Below are positions 1 through 12,396 of a DNA stretch of 64,000 nt, in pieces; position 1 is the first letter of the stretch, and each line of letters begins with the position of its first letter. The DNA is from Rhyzopertha dominica. Lineage: Eukaryota; Arthropoda; Insecta; Coleoptera; Bostrichidae. The notes under the pieces were generated by a model. It had not been told where the DNA came from. It saw only the letters and a program-made list of their open reading frames with translations, and ran no database searches. The stretch spans positions 19,158,001-19,222,000 of the forward strand of contig QCXZ01000064.1 in assembly GCA_025024175.1 (NCBI GenBank), in the 5' to 3' direction. Made by a program: the position numbers and the translations under genes.

Positions 1-780
1 CAACAAAGCCATTCGATAAACCAAGTTTAACATCACGCCACTTGTTATTTTTATTAGACAGCCGTGGCGTGCAAGGAGCCGCTTAAATGCTCTCCATTAT
101 CAAAGACATGATTGTGCAGCGCAGAACTCCAATTACTCGGTCTGGTGTCTTGAAATCGCTTAAAAAGAGCAAAGGGGTGTCACGTAGAGACAGTGTAAAT
201 TATGGCTTATTTATCTAGAACGTGCTTGCTTTAGGGTGACCCAAGGCATTCTATGTGCATTGGAACCCCATAAAAGGGAAAAGTTTTAATGTACCTTAGT
301 TCTTTACGACAGACGAGGAAGCATGTTATTGACCTATAAACTTCGTTACAGCGCAATATTTCGAAAAGGGGCATTCACTGGAATTTACTTTAGTTCATTT
401 GTACTTTACAGAGCTATGTGGTGTTAACCATCGCCTGTTACGAAAGGCTAGGCCACATATGTAGAGAATGATGAAATTCACCAACCCATGTAAAATCCAT
501 TTACTGTCCTTGCATCATTTGGATTAAATGCATGTAAGCATCTGTTTGAGCATAAACGAGATTGTTTGTAGATTTGCAGAGCAACTTTTGATTAACCATA
601 ACAGTATTCTCGCACAACCTTTGCCAACCTTGTTACTACCAATTCACGTGGAACATAAGAGGACTAGCGGGAAGGAAGTAGAGTTGGTTGGTGAATTGGA
701 CAAAGATGAAATAGAGATACTAACACTGTGTGAAACAAAGAATTTGCTAATCTACAAAATTTGAGCAAAAAAAAATTATT
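1..780. other. Intergenic, no gene recognised
   Basis: I see no conserved coding signal, tRNA or clear transposon terminus here. A 78-codon open frame at 528-764 has no motif I recognise and no supporting splice or promoter context, so it is treated as chance. Confidence 0.5.
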
Positions 781-866
781 GTCTGTGTGTCCGTGTGTCT
801 GTGTGTCTGTGTGTCCGTGTGTCTGTGTGTCTGTGTGTCTGTGTGCTGTGTGTCTGTGTGCCTGTG
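781..866. repeat. TG-rich microsatellite (GTGTGTCT/C units)
   Basis: Imperfect tandem 8-mers of the type GTGTGTCT and GTGTGTCC run for about 85 bases. The long opposite-strand open frame over it is simply the repeat translated, rich in THRHTD repeats. Confidence 0.9.
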
Positions 867-2153
867 GTATTGTTTGTGGACACGATAACTTTCGAAAGAC
901 TTAATATATGAACTTGAAATTTGGCAAACGTATAAATCTCAACTACCCAAAGCGACCTATTGTTTGTGGGATAAGTAGCGTATCGGGAAGGGAGCGAAAT
1001 TGGAGGGTAACTACCCTTTTTGCAAATTTTTATTTTTTTATATTTTTGTTGTTTTAGTATGTGATTATTAGTATAACTGCGAGTATTATTAGTTCTTATA
1101 AATTTTCGGTACCGCAAACTGTTTAGAAGATATTAGCAAAAAAGCGTCACTTAAAGAGAACGGTTTTTCCTAAATATCTCCGAACATATTTAATATATTA
1201 AAATAATGAAAATGCCATCAGATAGGAAATAAAATTTCTCACAAAAAGTGCCTTAGAAAATTTATTCAAAATTTTGACATTTTCGAAGTATTTCCAAAAA
1301 ACCTATTTTGGTCCCTGCTCGTACGATTTTTCTAAAATTTTGGTATTATATAGAAAATTAAGTTTCTGAGCAGAAAGCACTCTTGTAATTTTTTGTTAAG
1401 TTAGTAATTTTCGAGTTATTTGGAAAAAACAGATTTTAAAATTTATATATTTTTGCTAATATCACGAGAACTGTTTGTCTTACAAAAATGTGTAGAGGAA
1501 AAAATGCTCAAAACCTAATTACTAATCGTATAGTATAAGAAATAAAAACGTAAATGTCATTTTAACAATTGGATATGGAAGTATTGATTGAATTTGCAGC
1601 GGTTTTTTGAATTACATCATTCAATTTCAATTTTAAGGAGAGCTGCGCGGAATTTTATGAACATGCTAAAAATGAAAATAACGAATAATATTCATTCAGA
1701 TTTAAAACTTGAATGTAGAATGTCAATTAAATAAAAATATTACGTCTCAGATTTTTCATGTTACTTTACACACTTAACGAAACCCCCATTTAAACAACTT
1801 TTTTTAACTTATAAATTTAAAAAGGTGGTAGCCCTAGACCTAAAGGAAAAAGTATGTACCCACTACATGTGGGATCGGGTGGAGAATTGCTTCTCCAGTC
1901 AAAGTGACAGCTTATAGTTTTTAACAAACTTTAATGTAACATTCCAGCGTAGTATCACAATACACAAATGCTAACAAACCAGTGAACAAACGATTATAAT
2001 AATACACAGGCAATGCGTCTTCGTCTTTGGCCAGTATCTTCAAACGAAAACCCAAGAACTACTGGGCCAGTCGTCAGATCGACATTCGTCAAGTCTCTCG
2101 CCTTCTTGTTCTTTTTTTTTCTTAACTTCCACTCCCACCTACATACATTATGT
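867..2153. other. AT-rich spacer, no gene recognised
   Basis: Very AT-rich and without a conserved coding frame. The part directly after the microsatellite (867-1560) has an even, low-complexity composition that could be an old dispersed repeat, but I cannot name it. Confidence 0.5.
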
Positions 2154-2191
2154 TAATAATAATAACAATTATTATTATTATTATTATTATT
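2154..2191. repeat. (TAA)n / (ATT)n tract, probable LINE 3' tail
   Basis: An ATT trinucleotide run follows TAATAATAA directly beside the 3' end of the minus-strand LINE at 2192-4300. Trinucleotide (TAA)n-type tails are known for I-like and related non-LTR elements, so this is probably that copy's tail rather than an independent microsatellite. Confidence 0.65.
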
Positions 2192-4300
2192 CAACAGACC
2201 GGGTAGGTATAGAATACGTTACATAGATATAATATACATAAACATTACAATTAATATTCAAAATCAGCTAAGGAGTACAAAACCTGACTTTTAAGGCTGC
2301 GTCTTAGCGCTACCTTAAATTTAGAGGTAGGCAAGTCTTTAAGAGTTTTCGGAAGTTCTTGTATATCTTTATCGTCTGTTGAAGCACGCCCCTCTGAACA
2401 CAAGATAAAGTCGTTTGGGGTGCCCGTAAAAGAATCTTTCTTTATGGTCCTGGTTTTATAGTTATTGGTTTGTTCGTGACTTCCCACTAAGTTTTCTCTA
2501 GCGAAGAGTGCACATTCATATATGTATAAACCATAAACGGTAAGTATCTTATACTCGAGGAACTTCTGTCTACAGGAGTCTCTTCCCTTCAGGCCAAAGA
2601 TGCTGCTAATACAGCGCTTTTGAAACAACAGAACACGATCCGCTTCCACAGAATTGCGCCAGAAGAGCACGGCATACCGCAGACGCGACTGAACGCAAGA
2701 GTGATAAGCACTAAATGCAGCCCGAGCACCCAACAGTCCCCGACACCTTGCGAAGTGCATAAGTGAAGCTAGAAAGTTTGCCGAGAAGATAGTCCACATG
2801 AGTCCTCCAGGTGCAGCGGGAGTCAACCATAATCCCCAAAGAGAGCGTCTCATCTGTGGAGGTAAATGTACGACCAGCACAATTAATATTCACTACCATT
2901 CCGGCTTTTTTGGACATTTAATTTTAGATTATTTGCTTCATACCAGGCGCACAAATTCCTCAGGCTGTTCTCCGCCTCTACTCTAAGAATTTCAGTTTTG
3001 TCTGCCATAACTGCTACTGAGGTATCATCGGCAAACTGTGCAATGGTGTCACAATCCGCCACCGCATCGGTGTACAACAAGAACAATAATGGTCCCAGTA
3101 TGGATCCTTGCGGCACTCCCAGATTTACATGTTCTGCATCTGAATAAATGACATCCTCACCCCTACCGATAGTCGCCACCATCTGAGTGCAATCGGCCAG
3201 GTAAGAACTCATCAGTCTCAAGGATACCCCTCTTACTCCCATCTTCTCCATTTTTGCAAGAAGTATAGGATGATGTACACGGTCAAATAGCTTAGAAAGA
3301 TCCAAGAACATGCCCATCACATTTATTATCTTGTTTATAGCATCTAATACTGCAGTCATAAACCGAAAAATCGCTGTTGTTGTCGACTTTCCTTTCCTGT
3401 AGCCGCTTTGATGACTTCCGATCAGGTTATTTTTCTCAATGAAGGGATTTAATCGGTTTAGTATCATATTTTTCAAAGATCTTGGATATATTGGATAGCA
3501 AAGTAATTGGTCGATAATTAGAAATTTGCGTTGTATCTCCTTTCTTATAGTCAGCTTTAGTTTTTTTTTTGAAATTTTCCTTGTGATAGTGACTATTCTG
3601 GAAAGAGGCTCTGCGATAAGTGCAACCAACTTTTTCAACACTGTTACTGGTATCTCATCAAAACCCACAGTTATTGTGCTATTTGGTGAATTTATCATGT
3701 TTGCCACTTCTATACAATCCGTAGGATTAAAGAAGCAAGATTTTCCACAGTTTTGAACAAATATGAGATTCGTTTCATTGTCTAGAACGTTGTCATTACA
3801 AATATTTGCATAATAACGGTTAACATAGTTTAGTTTATATTTGTCGTCTTTCGTACTAGAGTCTGTCTGAATATGTTCTAGACTTGTAACATTCCTATCA
3901 CAAGGCAGGTCTNTCTTTATCATGTTTCATACAGCCTTATTTTTGTTGTTTGAGGATAGTATATAGTTTGAAGCATGTAGCGATTTGGCCTTCTTTATTT
4001 CGGCTTTATAGGTTCTACAGAATTCACTGTATTGATCACGATGAACAATGCCCAACAAAACGTCCTCTTAAAGTTGACGCTTTATCTGTGAAAGTCTGCG
4101 GATATCGTCTCTTATCCAGGCTGTTGATTTAACTTTTATTTTGGTACATACTTCTGTTATGATACGTTGTATTGTGTCTGAAAATGCATTGTAGCAGTCA
4201 TCAACATCCACGTACGTGAAACATGTGGTGTTCCAATCAATAGATTCCGCAGCTTGAAAGGTTGTATCAAGCTTTGCATCTGTGTACGTCCTTCTCATAA
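2192..4300 (-). pseudogene. 5'-truncated non-LTR retrotransposon (jockey/CR1/I-like), reverse transcriptase
   Basis: Minus-strand reverse transcriptase of a LINE, in three consecutive pieces. At 4298-4068 is the linker between endonuclease and RT, ending in WIRDDIRRL. At 3923-2883 is the RT, with the finger motif around SHQSGYRKGKSTT, the palm GVPQGSILGPLLFLLYTD and the catalytic AQFADDTSVAVMA. At 2880-2251 is the C-terminal region, with HSCVQSRLRYAVLFW. The pieces lie in different frames, and there is no endonuclease domain or ORF1, so the copy is 5'-truncated and dead. One ambiguous base (N) sits at 3913. The (TAA)n tract at the low-coordinate side fits the 3' tail. The clade is inferred from motif style only. 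Confidence 0.85.
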
Positions 4301-4844
4301 CGTGTTGGACATGTGATTAGTGCGCTCTTCTTTTATTAACTGATATCAGATTAGTAAACCAGTCATAATGCCAAAAGAAGAGAAAAATTAGCACTGATGA
4401 GCAGTAAGATACTTGTATTCCGCTGTGGGCGGCTTCAATCCTAACAGTGCGCAATGCAATGATTCTATGAATTAAATAACCGCAGTGATTATGAGTAATA
4501 TTCTTGTTACACATACGTTTAATTATTTATTCCATTGCATTGCATTACTACGAAACCCGAAACCACGGCAGAACGCGGCAGATGTAACCATTTTTGAATA
4601 ACAAAAGTGAAACTAAAGCACATTAATAATATTTCTGATTCCTGTACATGATGCCATTTAGTCGGAGAGTTTTAAAGCTTTCAGGAGGAAAGTAATACCC
4701 TAATAGCTCACATTATTAATAAATTGATTGAAACCTCTTTCCATAATGTTCAACAATACTGTGAATTCGCGGCAAATAGCAGCAGCTTCCCGGGTAATCG
4801 CTCCCTTATGGCAGGACTACCTCAAAGCCCAGGTGGGTATGTAT
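4301..4844. other. Spacer, no gene recognised
   Basis: It contains a 65-codon minus-strand open frame (4317-4514) without any motif I know. No transposon ends are visible. Confidence 0.45.
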
Positions 4845-5061
4845 GTATACTCGAAGACTTAATTAAAGAAACGCCTAGCGTTGTTATACAAGGTGGTTAG
4901 CAATAAAAATCTTGTTAAATTCCTGACAAACGCGCTATACTCTTCCATTTCCTAGAGGTAGAAAGTGCAATATGAATATCAGGTCAGTAAAGAGATCTTT
5001 ACTGCTAAACACCTCATGTAACAAGGCAAGCCGTTCCTTCAATTAAGTTTTCGAGTGTACA
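4845..5061. mobile_element. MITE with TGTACACTCGAA-type inverted termini, copy 1
   Basis: The left end (TGTATACTCGAAGACTTAAT) and the right end, read in reverse complement (TGTACACTCGAAAACTTAAT), are inverted repeats. The inner sequence AGTAAAGAGATCTTTACTGC is shared with the copy at 63874-63999. This copy is about 90 bases longer than the second. It has no coding capacity. The superfamily is not identified. Confidence 0.7.
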
Positions 5062-5289
5062 TGACGATCGTTCTCACATTGAGATACCATGAGGACCACG
5101 GATACCATCTGATTCTTACTGAATTTCTAAATTGGAAAACTATTTATATCGTAAACAGGGCACGTGTAGGAGACCAGTAGTTGGTGCGCCCCGGGCCTCC
5201 GAGGATGTTAGTCCTCCACTGCCTGAAACACAAAGATCTGTCACACAACGTACAAAAGTGAGAAGCAATATTAAAGACTTCTAAAAATA

Positions 5290-8075
5290 CAACTGGAGAT
5301 GAAAAATAGGGAGAAAGTCAGCATACTGGTAGTGTGCGGGCCTAATGAAGATGCAAGTAAACAGACAAAGGGTACATTCTGGGTAGAACTGACAGGGGTA
5401 ACTGAAAACACTAGGGGAAAATATGTGTAACTGGAGATTTCAACGGAAGAGTGGGGAAAAGAGATCAAACATACACTCAAGTAATAGGAAAGCACGGAGA
5501 AATGTGGTGGCAAATACTTTCTACGGGCACAAAAATTTTGCTCATAGATGGCTAAAAATATAATTCATCAAAAACCGAGATTAAACAATTTGATTGCGGC
5601 TTTCGATGGATTATATTTTTAGCCGTCTATGAGAAAAATCTGGTTGTGGCCCTATGTGTCATTTGGAATATACGAAATAAATTATCTTACGGGCGGCAAA
5701 AACCACCCCAAGGCCACGAGTGCAAGAAAATCTGATTACGGCTTTCAATAGATTATATTTTTCACCATATGTGTGCAAGATCTAGTTGTGGCCCTTTGTG
5801 TCGTTTGGAAAATACAAAATAAATTATCTTAAGGGCTGTAAAACTATTCCAAGGCCCCGAGTATGAGAAAATTTGATTGCAAGCCTTCGATAGTTTATAT
5901 TTTCAAATGTCAATGCACAAAAGCTGGTTGAGTTCTTACCTTCCGTGTTGAAATTAATACGGATTTATTTTATTGTTGAAGCCACTGGACGTTCGGGTAT
6001 CTTCGTAAAAGTCTGCAGCATTCTTTGGCTGCTGTTTTCACACCGGTAATAGATTACATATTGGTAGAAATAGAAAACATGAAAAATGTTAGAGATGTGA
6101 GAGTAAGAAGGGGTTTAGTGATAGCGGTAATAATGAAAGATGAAACCCGCCATAATATAAACAACAATAAGATAAATACTGAAAAACCCCATGCAACATT
6201 TAAGAGCTACAAACTAAATGATAAAGAAATATCAAGTGAATATAAACGAATGGTCGAAGAACGAGTAACAGAGGTAGTGACAACACTTCAACATGGGAAC
6301 GTATAAGAAACGTGGCAGATATTTAAAAACATTATTCTCCTGATCACAACACAAAACACAAAAAGCAAACAAGGTGGTGGAATAATAAAATAAAAGAACA
6401 GGTGAAAAATAAAAAGGATAAAGAGCAAAGAAAAAAGTAAAGGGGTTAGTGTTTGGTAACTACAGGGAACACAATAGCAAACAAAACCAAAAATTGTTTT
6501 ATGAAGTTCTAAAGAGCATAAGATAGGAAAAAACTGTACAACTTATGAAGGTGAAAGACCGAACTGAAAAACTGCTGACAGATGGAAACAGTAGCATGGA
6601 AAGAAGGCGGGAATACTTTGAACAATTGCTAGGGACAGCTACACTCCCTGCTGACAAAGAAGCTGCATACTGCTTGACACGAACGGAGTCTATTGAAAAT
6701 CAAAACGATAACATAGAGGCCGACAAGAAGCTGTAAAGAAAATGAAAAATGGCAAAGCATCAGGGCATGATTGAATAACTGCAGAAATGGTGAAAAAAAA
6801 ACATGGGGCCTGAAGTAATGAAGATGATGTTGAAGCTGATCAATGAAGCACGGGAACAGGGAATAATACCTAAAGAATGGGAAATCGGTGTGACTATGAC
6901 TATTTATAAAAAGCGTGATAAAATGAGCTGCGAAAACTACCGTGGAATTACATTGCTAAATACTGTAGCAACACAGTGTTCAGAATCATATATTTACGCT
7001 AAAACAAATAAGTGAAAAAATTAGAACAGAAAGAATGGATGCTTACTTCTGCTTCATTGATTTAGAAAAGGCATTCGACCGTATAAAAGGCAACAAATTT
7101 AGGAATGCTTGGACAAAAGAGGAGTAAATGCAAAATTATTAAAAACTATAAATGGTATGTATGTAACCATCAAAAACTAAGTAAGAACCCGAAATGAAAT
7201 GTCCAAGGAGTTTACCACATATAAAGGGCTAAAACAATGAGGTGTGCTGAGCCTAACTCTTTTCAACCTTGTTGAAACATGTAGAAACATACAGAAGTAA
7301 AACAAAAAAGCTTCATGTGGGATACAGAAACATGCACAGAGTGTGCATTTGCGGACGACGTTGTAATTTTTGCAAAGTTTGAGGAAGATATGCAGACAAA
7401 CGTGGCGTGATGGACAGAAGTTATACCCAAATATAACATGAAGATGAACGTAGAAAAAAACCAAAGTCATGCATGTAGGTAAAGATCTAAAAATGTGCAA
7501 CATACATACAGATGGCCATATGGTAGAAACAGTGGAATAATTTGAATACTTAGGAGTCCCAGTAGATTGAAGTGGAAGTTATAACACCAAAATCACTACC
7601 ACGTTAGAAGCAGGAACTAAACTATATCACACAATGAACAATAAGTTCATAAGCGAGAAATAAGTAACCAGGAAAACAAAGACATCTGTGTAAAAGTCAG
7701 TTGTTGGACTAATATTGCTGTATGGAAGTGACACTTTGGTACCAAACTCTACACTGAAAAGTGCAATACAGACAATGGAAATGAAGTATTTACGAAGAGT
7801 TATGGGGATCACGCGAATAGACAGATTACGCAACCAAGAAGAATTGGAGATGCCGTCGATACTGACTGTGATTGAACAAAATCAGCTGAAATGGTTTGTC
7901 CACATGTGTAGGCTGGAAGCACCAGTGAAAAGTGTTTGGGACTCGAAAGTGATACATCGAAGAGGAAGATGAAGACCACGCAAAACATGGGATGAAGCAG
8001 TGCGAAAAGGGAGGGGCATAACATGGAGGGAAGCGCAGCGAATAGCCCAAGACAAAGATACAGTTTATTAAGGTC
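5290..8075 (+). pseudogene. Decayed RTE-like non-LTR retrotransposon (endonuclease + reverse transcriptase)
   Basis: Plus-strand LINE in many frames. At 5430-5515 the reading TGDFNGRVG is the late motif of an APE-type endonuclease. Then come linker blocks (6025-6306 and 6545-6736) and RT blocks: IIPKEWEIG with CENYRGITLLN near 6860-6960, FCFIDLEKAFDRI near 7045-7090, the catalytic FADDVVIFA near 7350, FEYLGVPVD near 7540, and the C-terminal MEMKYLRRVMGITR with WFVHMCRL near 7780-7910. Block order and wording match the RTE-type elements often mis-annotated as craniofacial development protein 2. Frameshifts and stops separate nearly every block. A tandem and hairpin repeat interrupts it between EN and RT. 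Confidence 0.85.
5541..5925. repeat. Hairpin followed by ~142-bp tandem repeat inside the RTE-like element
   Basis: The arm at about 5541-5568 (CTCATAGATGGCTAAAAATA) is the reverse complement, with one change, of 5606-5634, giving arms of about 29 bp with a 37-base loop. From 5589 a unit of about 142 bases recurs at 5731 and partially at 5872, each copy starting TTTGATTGCGG-like and passing through TGTGGCCC, AAATTATCTTA and CAAGGCC. The block lies between the endonuclease and RT parts of the surrounding LINE, so it is an insertion or later expansion. Confidence 0.75.
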
Positions 8076-10230
8076 TAAAGAGTGACAAACATATACGTAA
8101 GTACACCATAAAATGGTAGAAAGGGTTTTGATCGTATATATAAAGATAATAGAGAGGAAATTACAATTTTGACACATTCTGAAAAAATTCCCAAGAAAAT
8201 ATTCTTAAGAATTTTGTTTTTAAATTTTGTGTATTTTCATTTAAAACGCATAAAAAAGTTGTTTTTCCTACAATATTACTAGATGAACCGTTTCCTATAT
8301 CCATTCTTATTACACAAAGCTGTATATCTCGTCATAATCAGAACTTCGAATGCATTATGATCAGCTTTGCCATATTCGCTGTTAGAAACCTCTTATTACG
8401 TTGATGACAAAGGATTCGGTACATCTAATCTTCTGTCTGCAATGCAGTATCAAATTCTAAGCAGCAGCCTCAGCCACCTGCAGCTTCCTAAACTTACGGC
8501 AAGGATTTAACAATGAGCGTCTGATTACGCCCTGCTAAAACGTCTACGAGCTGTTATTATACAGCACAGTCGATGATGCCGCAAGCTCGCGAAATGCAGG
8601 AAATAATCCAATTAGCTGATCGTTTCAATTCATTCCTGAAATCCTGTTAGACATCCACGGTGGTGAATTTGCCCAATGATTTTACTACTTACGTCTCTTA
8701 GCGTTAACGCAATTTGTCTTATTCTTGTCGACTGGGTAAATGCGAGAGTAAATTGCAGCTTTGTGCGCGATACTGTGAGAGCCCGTTTTCTTCTAAAGTT
8801 ACCACAATTACACAATTTGTGTCGCGGGTCAGCTACAAAACCGCCATCTGCGTTTATGTGCTTGTGCCACGCCATTTTGACGTTTACAGATCAAAAACGT
8901 TACTCTGTTTTAATTAAAGCATAAACCGAGCAAAACGATAAAAAAATAAATCTCTGAGCGTCACACTTACCAATTGTGCTAGTCCTTAAATTCTTCTTAA
9001 ATTTAATCTCCCTCTACGAAATTCTCCAATAGATCGACCTTCCACCTCTTCGATAGGTTGAAAGTAAGTTGTTTGATGCCAAATAAGACTTCCATCTGAA
9101 CTGAAATATATGGACACTTAAACAAAGGTTTAGTAAGTCACCAATTCTTTTTTATAAATTAATCCATGCATGTTTCCAAGTGTTATTAATAAGTGAAATT
9201 TTTTATTTTGGTGTACTTGAAAACTGTTATTATTCCGTAGAGGACGGCAGTTTGTTCATAATACTCAAGTGTGCTATAGATAGTATACTACTGAAATGCC
9301 ATTTAAAATACTTGGCAAGTTAAACAAATGAGCTTTTACAACAGATGGTATATAGGGTCGAAAACATGGTAGGACTTCTAAAACTACCATATTCGTTTGC
9401 CTGCAAGTTTAATTTAGTTCTTTATCAAGGATCGATCGCAATTGTTCCGTACAAACAGCGGAAAATAACAAAGTTCGCAAAACAAATCAGTAAGTAGGTC
9501 AAAACTGGTAAGCGTGCTCCAAAGTATGGCAAGTGGGACGATTACTTCAATTCAGTTGTCTGTTAGTTATACTGTAATGAATTTATTAAGTTCGCTTGTT
9601 TTCGTCACATCTATATAGCATTCCTTGTACTATATTTACATAATTATTTTTCAATTATAGGGATATTCCTACAAATGAATAATACTACTCGTATATGATA
9701 ATTACGTAAATGTAGTTTATTTACTCCCTGGGTTCAATGACGATGTAAATTAGACATGTTTGAACTATATGAAGTCCAGATATCTTTGACCTGAATAGCA
9801 TATACTAAAAGCAAACAAACACGAAGAGCTATTATATTCTGTCATAAACAAAGGAGGAAATATTGGGGTTGGTTCAGCTGAGTTACGAAAAAATTAATCT
9901 AATAATCTAAATGCCTCTTGTCATGTATGAAACAGTCTTATGTTGGGTAAAAATATTTGAACACGATGGTCAATAATGAAAATAAAGGGACTATTATGCA
10001 GTGTACTATAAGTACAAAAAGTTGAAACGGTTATAGAAGCCAACAGAAGATATTTTGTTGTTTAATGCATGAAGAGGATAAAAACCGAATCTGTTGTGAA
10101 ACTACATTGACTCGCCACTTGCATCAAGACAATCACATGCGATAGTAGGTGCAGTGTTGTAGCGTCCACGGCCATCTGACTTTCCTAATGGTCAAGCACG
10201 GCCCGTCCCGAAAACAGTTTTCACGCTCGC
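8076..10230. other. Spacer, no gene recognised
   Basis: Two overlapping plus frames at 8676-8924 and a minus frame at 8630-8875 have no recognisable domain. No exon structure, tRNA or clear element terminus is visible. The remainder is plain AT-rich sequence. Confidence 0.45.
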
Positions 10231-10236
10231 CGTATA

Positions 10237-10590
10237 TGTACATTGTAAGGTTTTTTCTAATTACGTTTAGGAAGTCAAGAAATTCAGACAATACAGGTAC
10301 ACGTTCGAAAAATGCAGATGCATAAATTAACTTTCTTTATTTACACGCTAGTACTAAAATACACTCAATTTTAGCACCACTAGTACAATACACTATTTTT
10401 CCAACACTACTAATTCAATTAGTGTCGAGCTGTCGATCACCTTCGCATTAGTTCGAGAAACTTCGGTTCAATCGATAAAAGGAACGTATTGCATCGTCGT
10501 TCGACAGTCTGGTTGCTTACTCCGCAGGCGCTGGTTTCCCCACATGATAACAATAAAGCATCCAAAACACGGAGTACATTAAAAAATGCA
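10237..10590 (-). mobile_element. Possible LTR-like fragment
   Basis: Read on the minus strand, the segment passes from GC-richer sequence into GTGTAAATAAAGAAAGT, an AATAAA-bearing stretch like the poly(A) region of insect LTRs and similar in layout to the solo LTR at 16158-16595. GTACATT occurs at both borders, but the termini are not TG...CA, so element class and borders are uncertain. Confidence 0.2.
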
Positions 10591-11929
10591 TGATGTATGT
10601 ATCATTGCCAATAAATCACCATGGTTTTAGATTCACCTTTTAATTTGACACCTAGTATCCCTAAGTGTTCCATCCAATGAAACAAAAGTCCGTTGCTAAT
10701 TTTCCAATAACCGAGCGAAACGGACTGTTGGAAACGCAAGTCGTGTTTTTGGGTCTATAAAGGAGCTACGCGTAAAATAGGACCAATAAAACTGGTCGCC
10801 TCGCATTTGCTTAACATTTAATGGCTTAGGTTGCGTCGTGAATATTTGTTTAGCAGAGTAAGCCAGTCCTTGACATAAAGCGCCAAGGCAAAGAAGTGCA
10901 CAAGACGTTTAATAGGGAATAAAAGCGCTCGAAAGCGAAAATTATATCACAAATGAAATTTTTATGTAGTATCAAAACATGATATATCAGACATCAGATC
11001 ATGCATAATATTTGTGAAGCCCTCATATTTCTAAAAATTATAAATTTCGCTTACTCGATACTAAGTTAACTGCGTTTATTTGTTTAGTCTGCTTATAATT
11101 ACTTCGGGGGTTTTCCACACAACAAAATTGGTAGATCGCATCCCATGCCAGTTGTAAAACATTGAATTTATGCATCAACTAAAAGGTTTTACTCGTTTTC
11201 GAACTGTATTTGCTATTCCAATTTTTAAATTCGATTCTCTAAGAGGTACACATGTTTAGCAAATGTATAAAATATAAGAAACAAGAAATAAAATACGATT
11301 AATGGGATGTCGGCCAAGTGCTATCTGAGACAAGTTAATAACAACTACTATTTTATTAAGCAAAAGGGGAGCGATACATAAAACGATGTTCTTAAATTTT
11401 GATGAACTATGGTAGTGTTCAGTTAAAGTGTTAGATCTGGCATTGACATCATGTATTTGAGAGCGTTTTATATTTGTAAGATCAGCACGATAACACGTTA
11501 TAATATAGAGTATACTCGTATATATATGTATCTTACACAAACTTTTTGGATCCGTTCAATTTTCTATTTGTTGTATTTCGGTATTAAAGGAAACAAACCT
11601 AACAAGGATAACCATTGGGGATAATTAAATGCTTAACAAATTTTATTTTGTGTTTTAATCCAAAACATATTATTAGCCCTACATTATTGTTTTCAATTTA
11701 AAAAGATTTATACGCCTCAGTGGAGTGAATATTTAAATATGAATCATTATCAAAGACAACGCCCTAGTACTATCCATTCGATCAAGTACTGATTTAAATG
11801 ACAATACTTTTTAGGGTTAACCTTAAGAGCATGACGCCTACACCATTTTGAAAGTAAACTTGTGTATATAAGTATATACTTCAATCGCTTCCTCATACCT
11901 CAATGAACGCATCAGTATATACACATGAT
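10591..11929. other. AT-rich spacer, no gene recognised
   Basis: Nothing with coding or RNA character is seen. A 94-codon minus open frame (11256-11540) is AT-rich and lacks motifs. Confidence 0.45.
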
Positions 11930-12090
11930 TTTATGCCCCAGCAGCAGGCAGGCCGGAGGTATAAAAGAAGAACAGTACAGGTCTCAAGATGCTACCCTGA
12001 AGGACGCCGCTAATAGTTTCCACTAGATATGAGCATAAAGACTCGTTGAATTTTACTCTCTACTTTCTACCATGAAGACAACTTCAAAAC
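11930..12090 (-). pseudogene. Fragment of jockey-like reverse transcriptase
   Basis: The minus strand reads SGVLQGSILRPVLFFFYT near 12010-11955, the RT palm motif (usually GVPQGS.LGP.LF) of a jockey/CR1-type LINE. The flanking frame upstream holds only short remnants with stops. It is an isolated fragment, not linked to the other LINEs in the window. Confidence 0.65.
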
Positions 12091-12288
12091 AACACCAGTG
12101 GAGCATTGGCGAATCGACGTATCGTAATTAGCAAGTAAAAGGTCACGTAAGCTAATGCCTCCAACGCCACCTAAACGGATCTCTCCACACTAGGCAAGTT
12201 GTGATTAAGGCTACTGAAGTTACAGGTTACCTAATAACTTGCGCAGCCTGCTTGTCGCTGAGCGCGTATTACGTCACGAAATGCCCAA

Positions 12289-12381
12289 TGATGTTACCTG
12301 GTCCTTAGCGCAGTGAACACAAATCATAGCAAAATGATGGTTACTTGGTCCTTAGCGCAGTGAACACAAATCATAGCAAAA
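12289..12381. repeat. 46-bp tandem duplication
   Basis: Two near-identical direct copies of a unit containing GGTCCTTAGCGCAGTGAACA and AAATCATAGCAAAAT stand head to tail. They lie immediately left of the TTAA-flanked element. Confidence 0.9.
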
Positions 12382-12396
12382 TAATACGTTATTTAA

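Noticed and set aside
776..1117. 113-codon minus-strand open frame
   Set aside because: It is the TG microsatellite translated (THRHTD repeats); no gene signal.
8630..8924. Overlapping open frames on both strands
   Set aside because: Mutually exclusive frames with no domain or splice evidence.
10237..10590. A second complete solo LTR
   Set aside because: No TG...CA termini with a matching target duplication; kept only as a low-confidence fragment.
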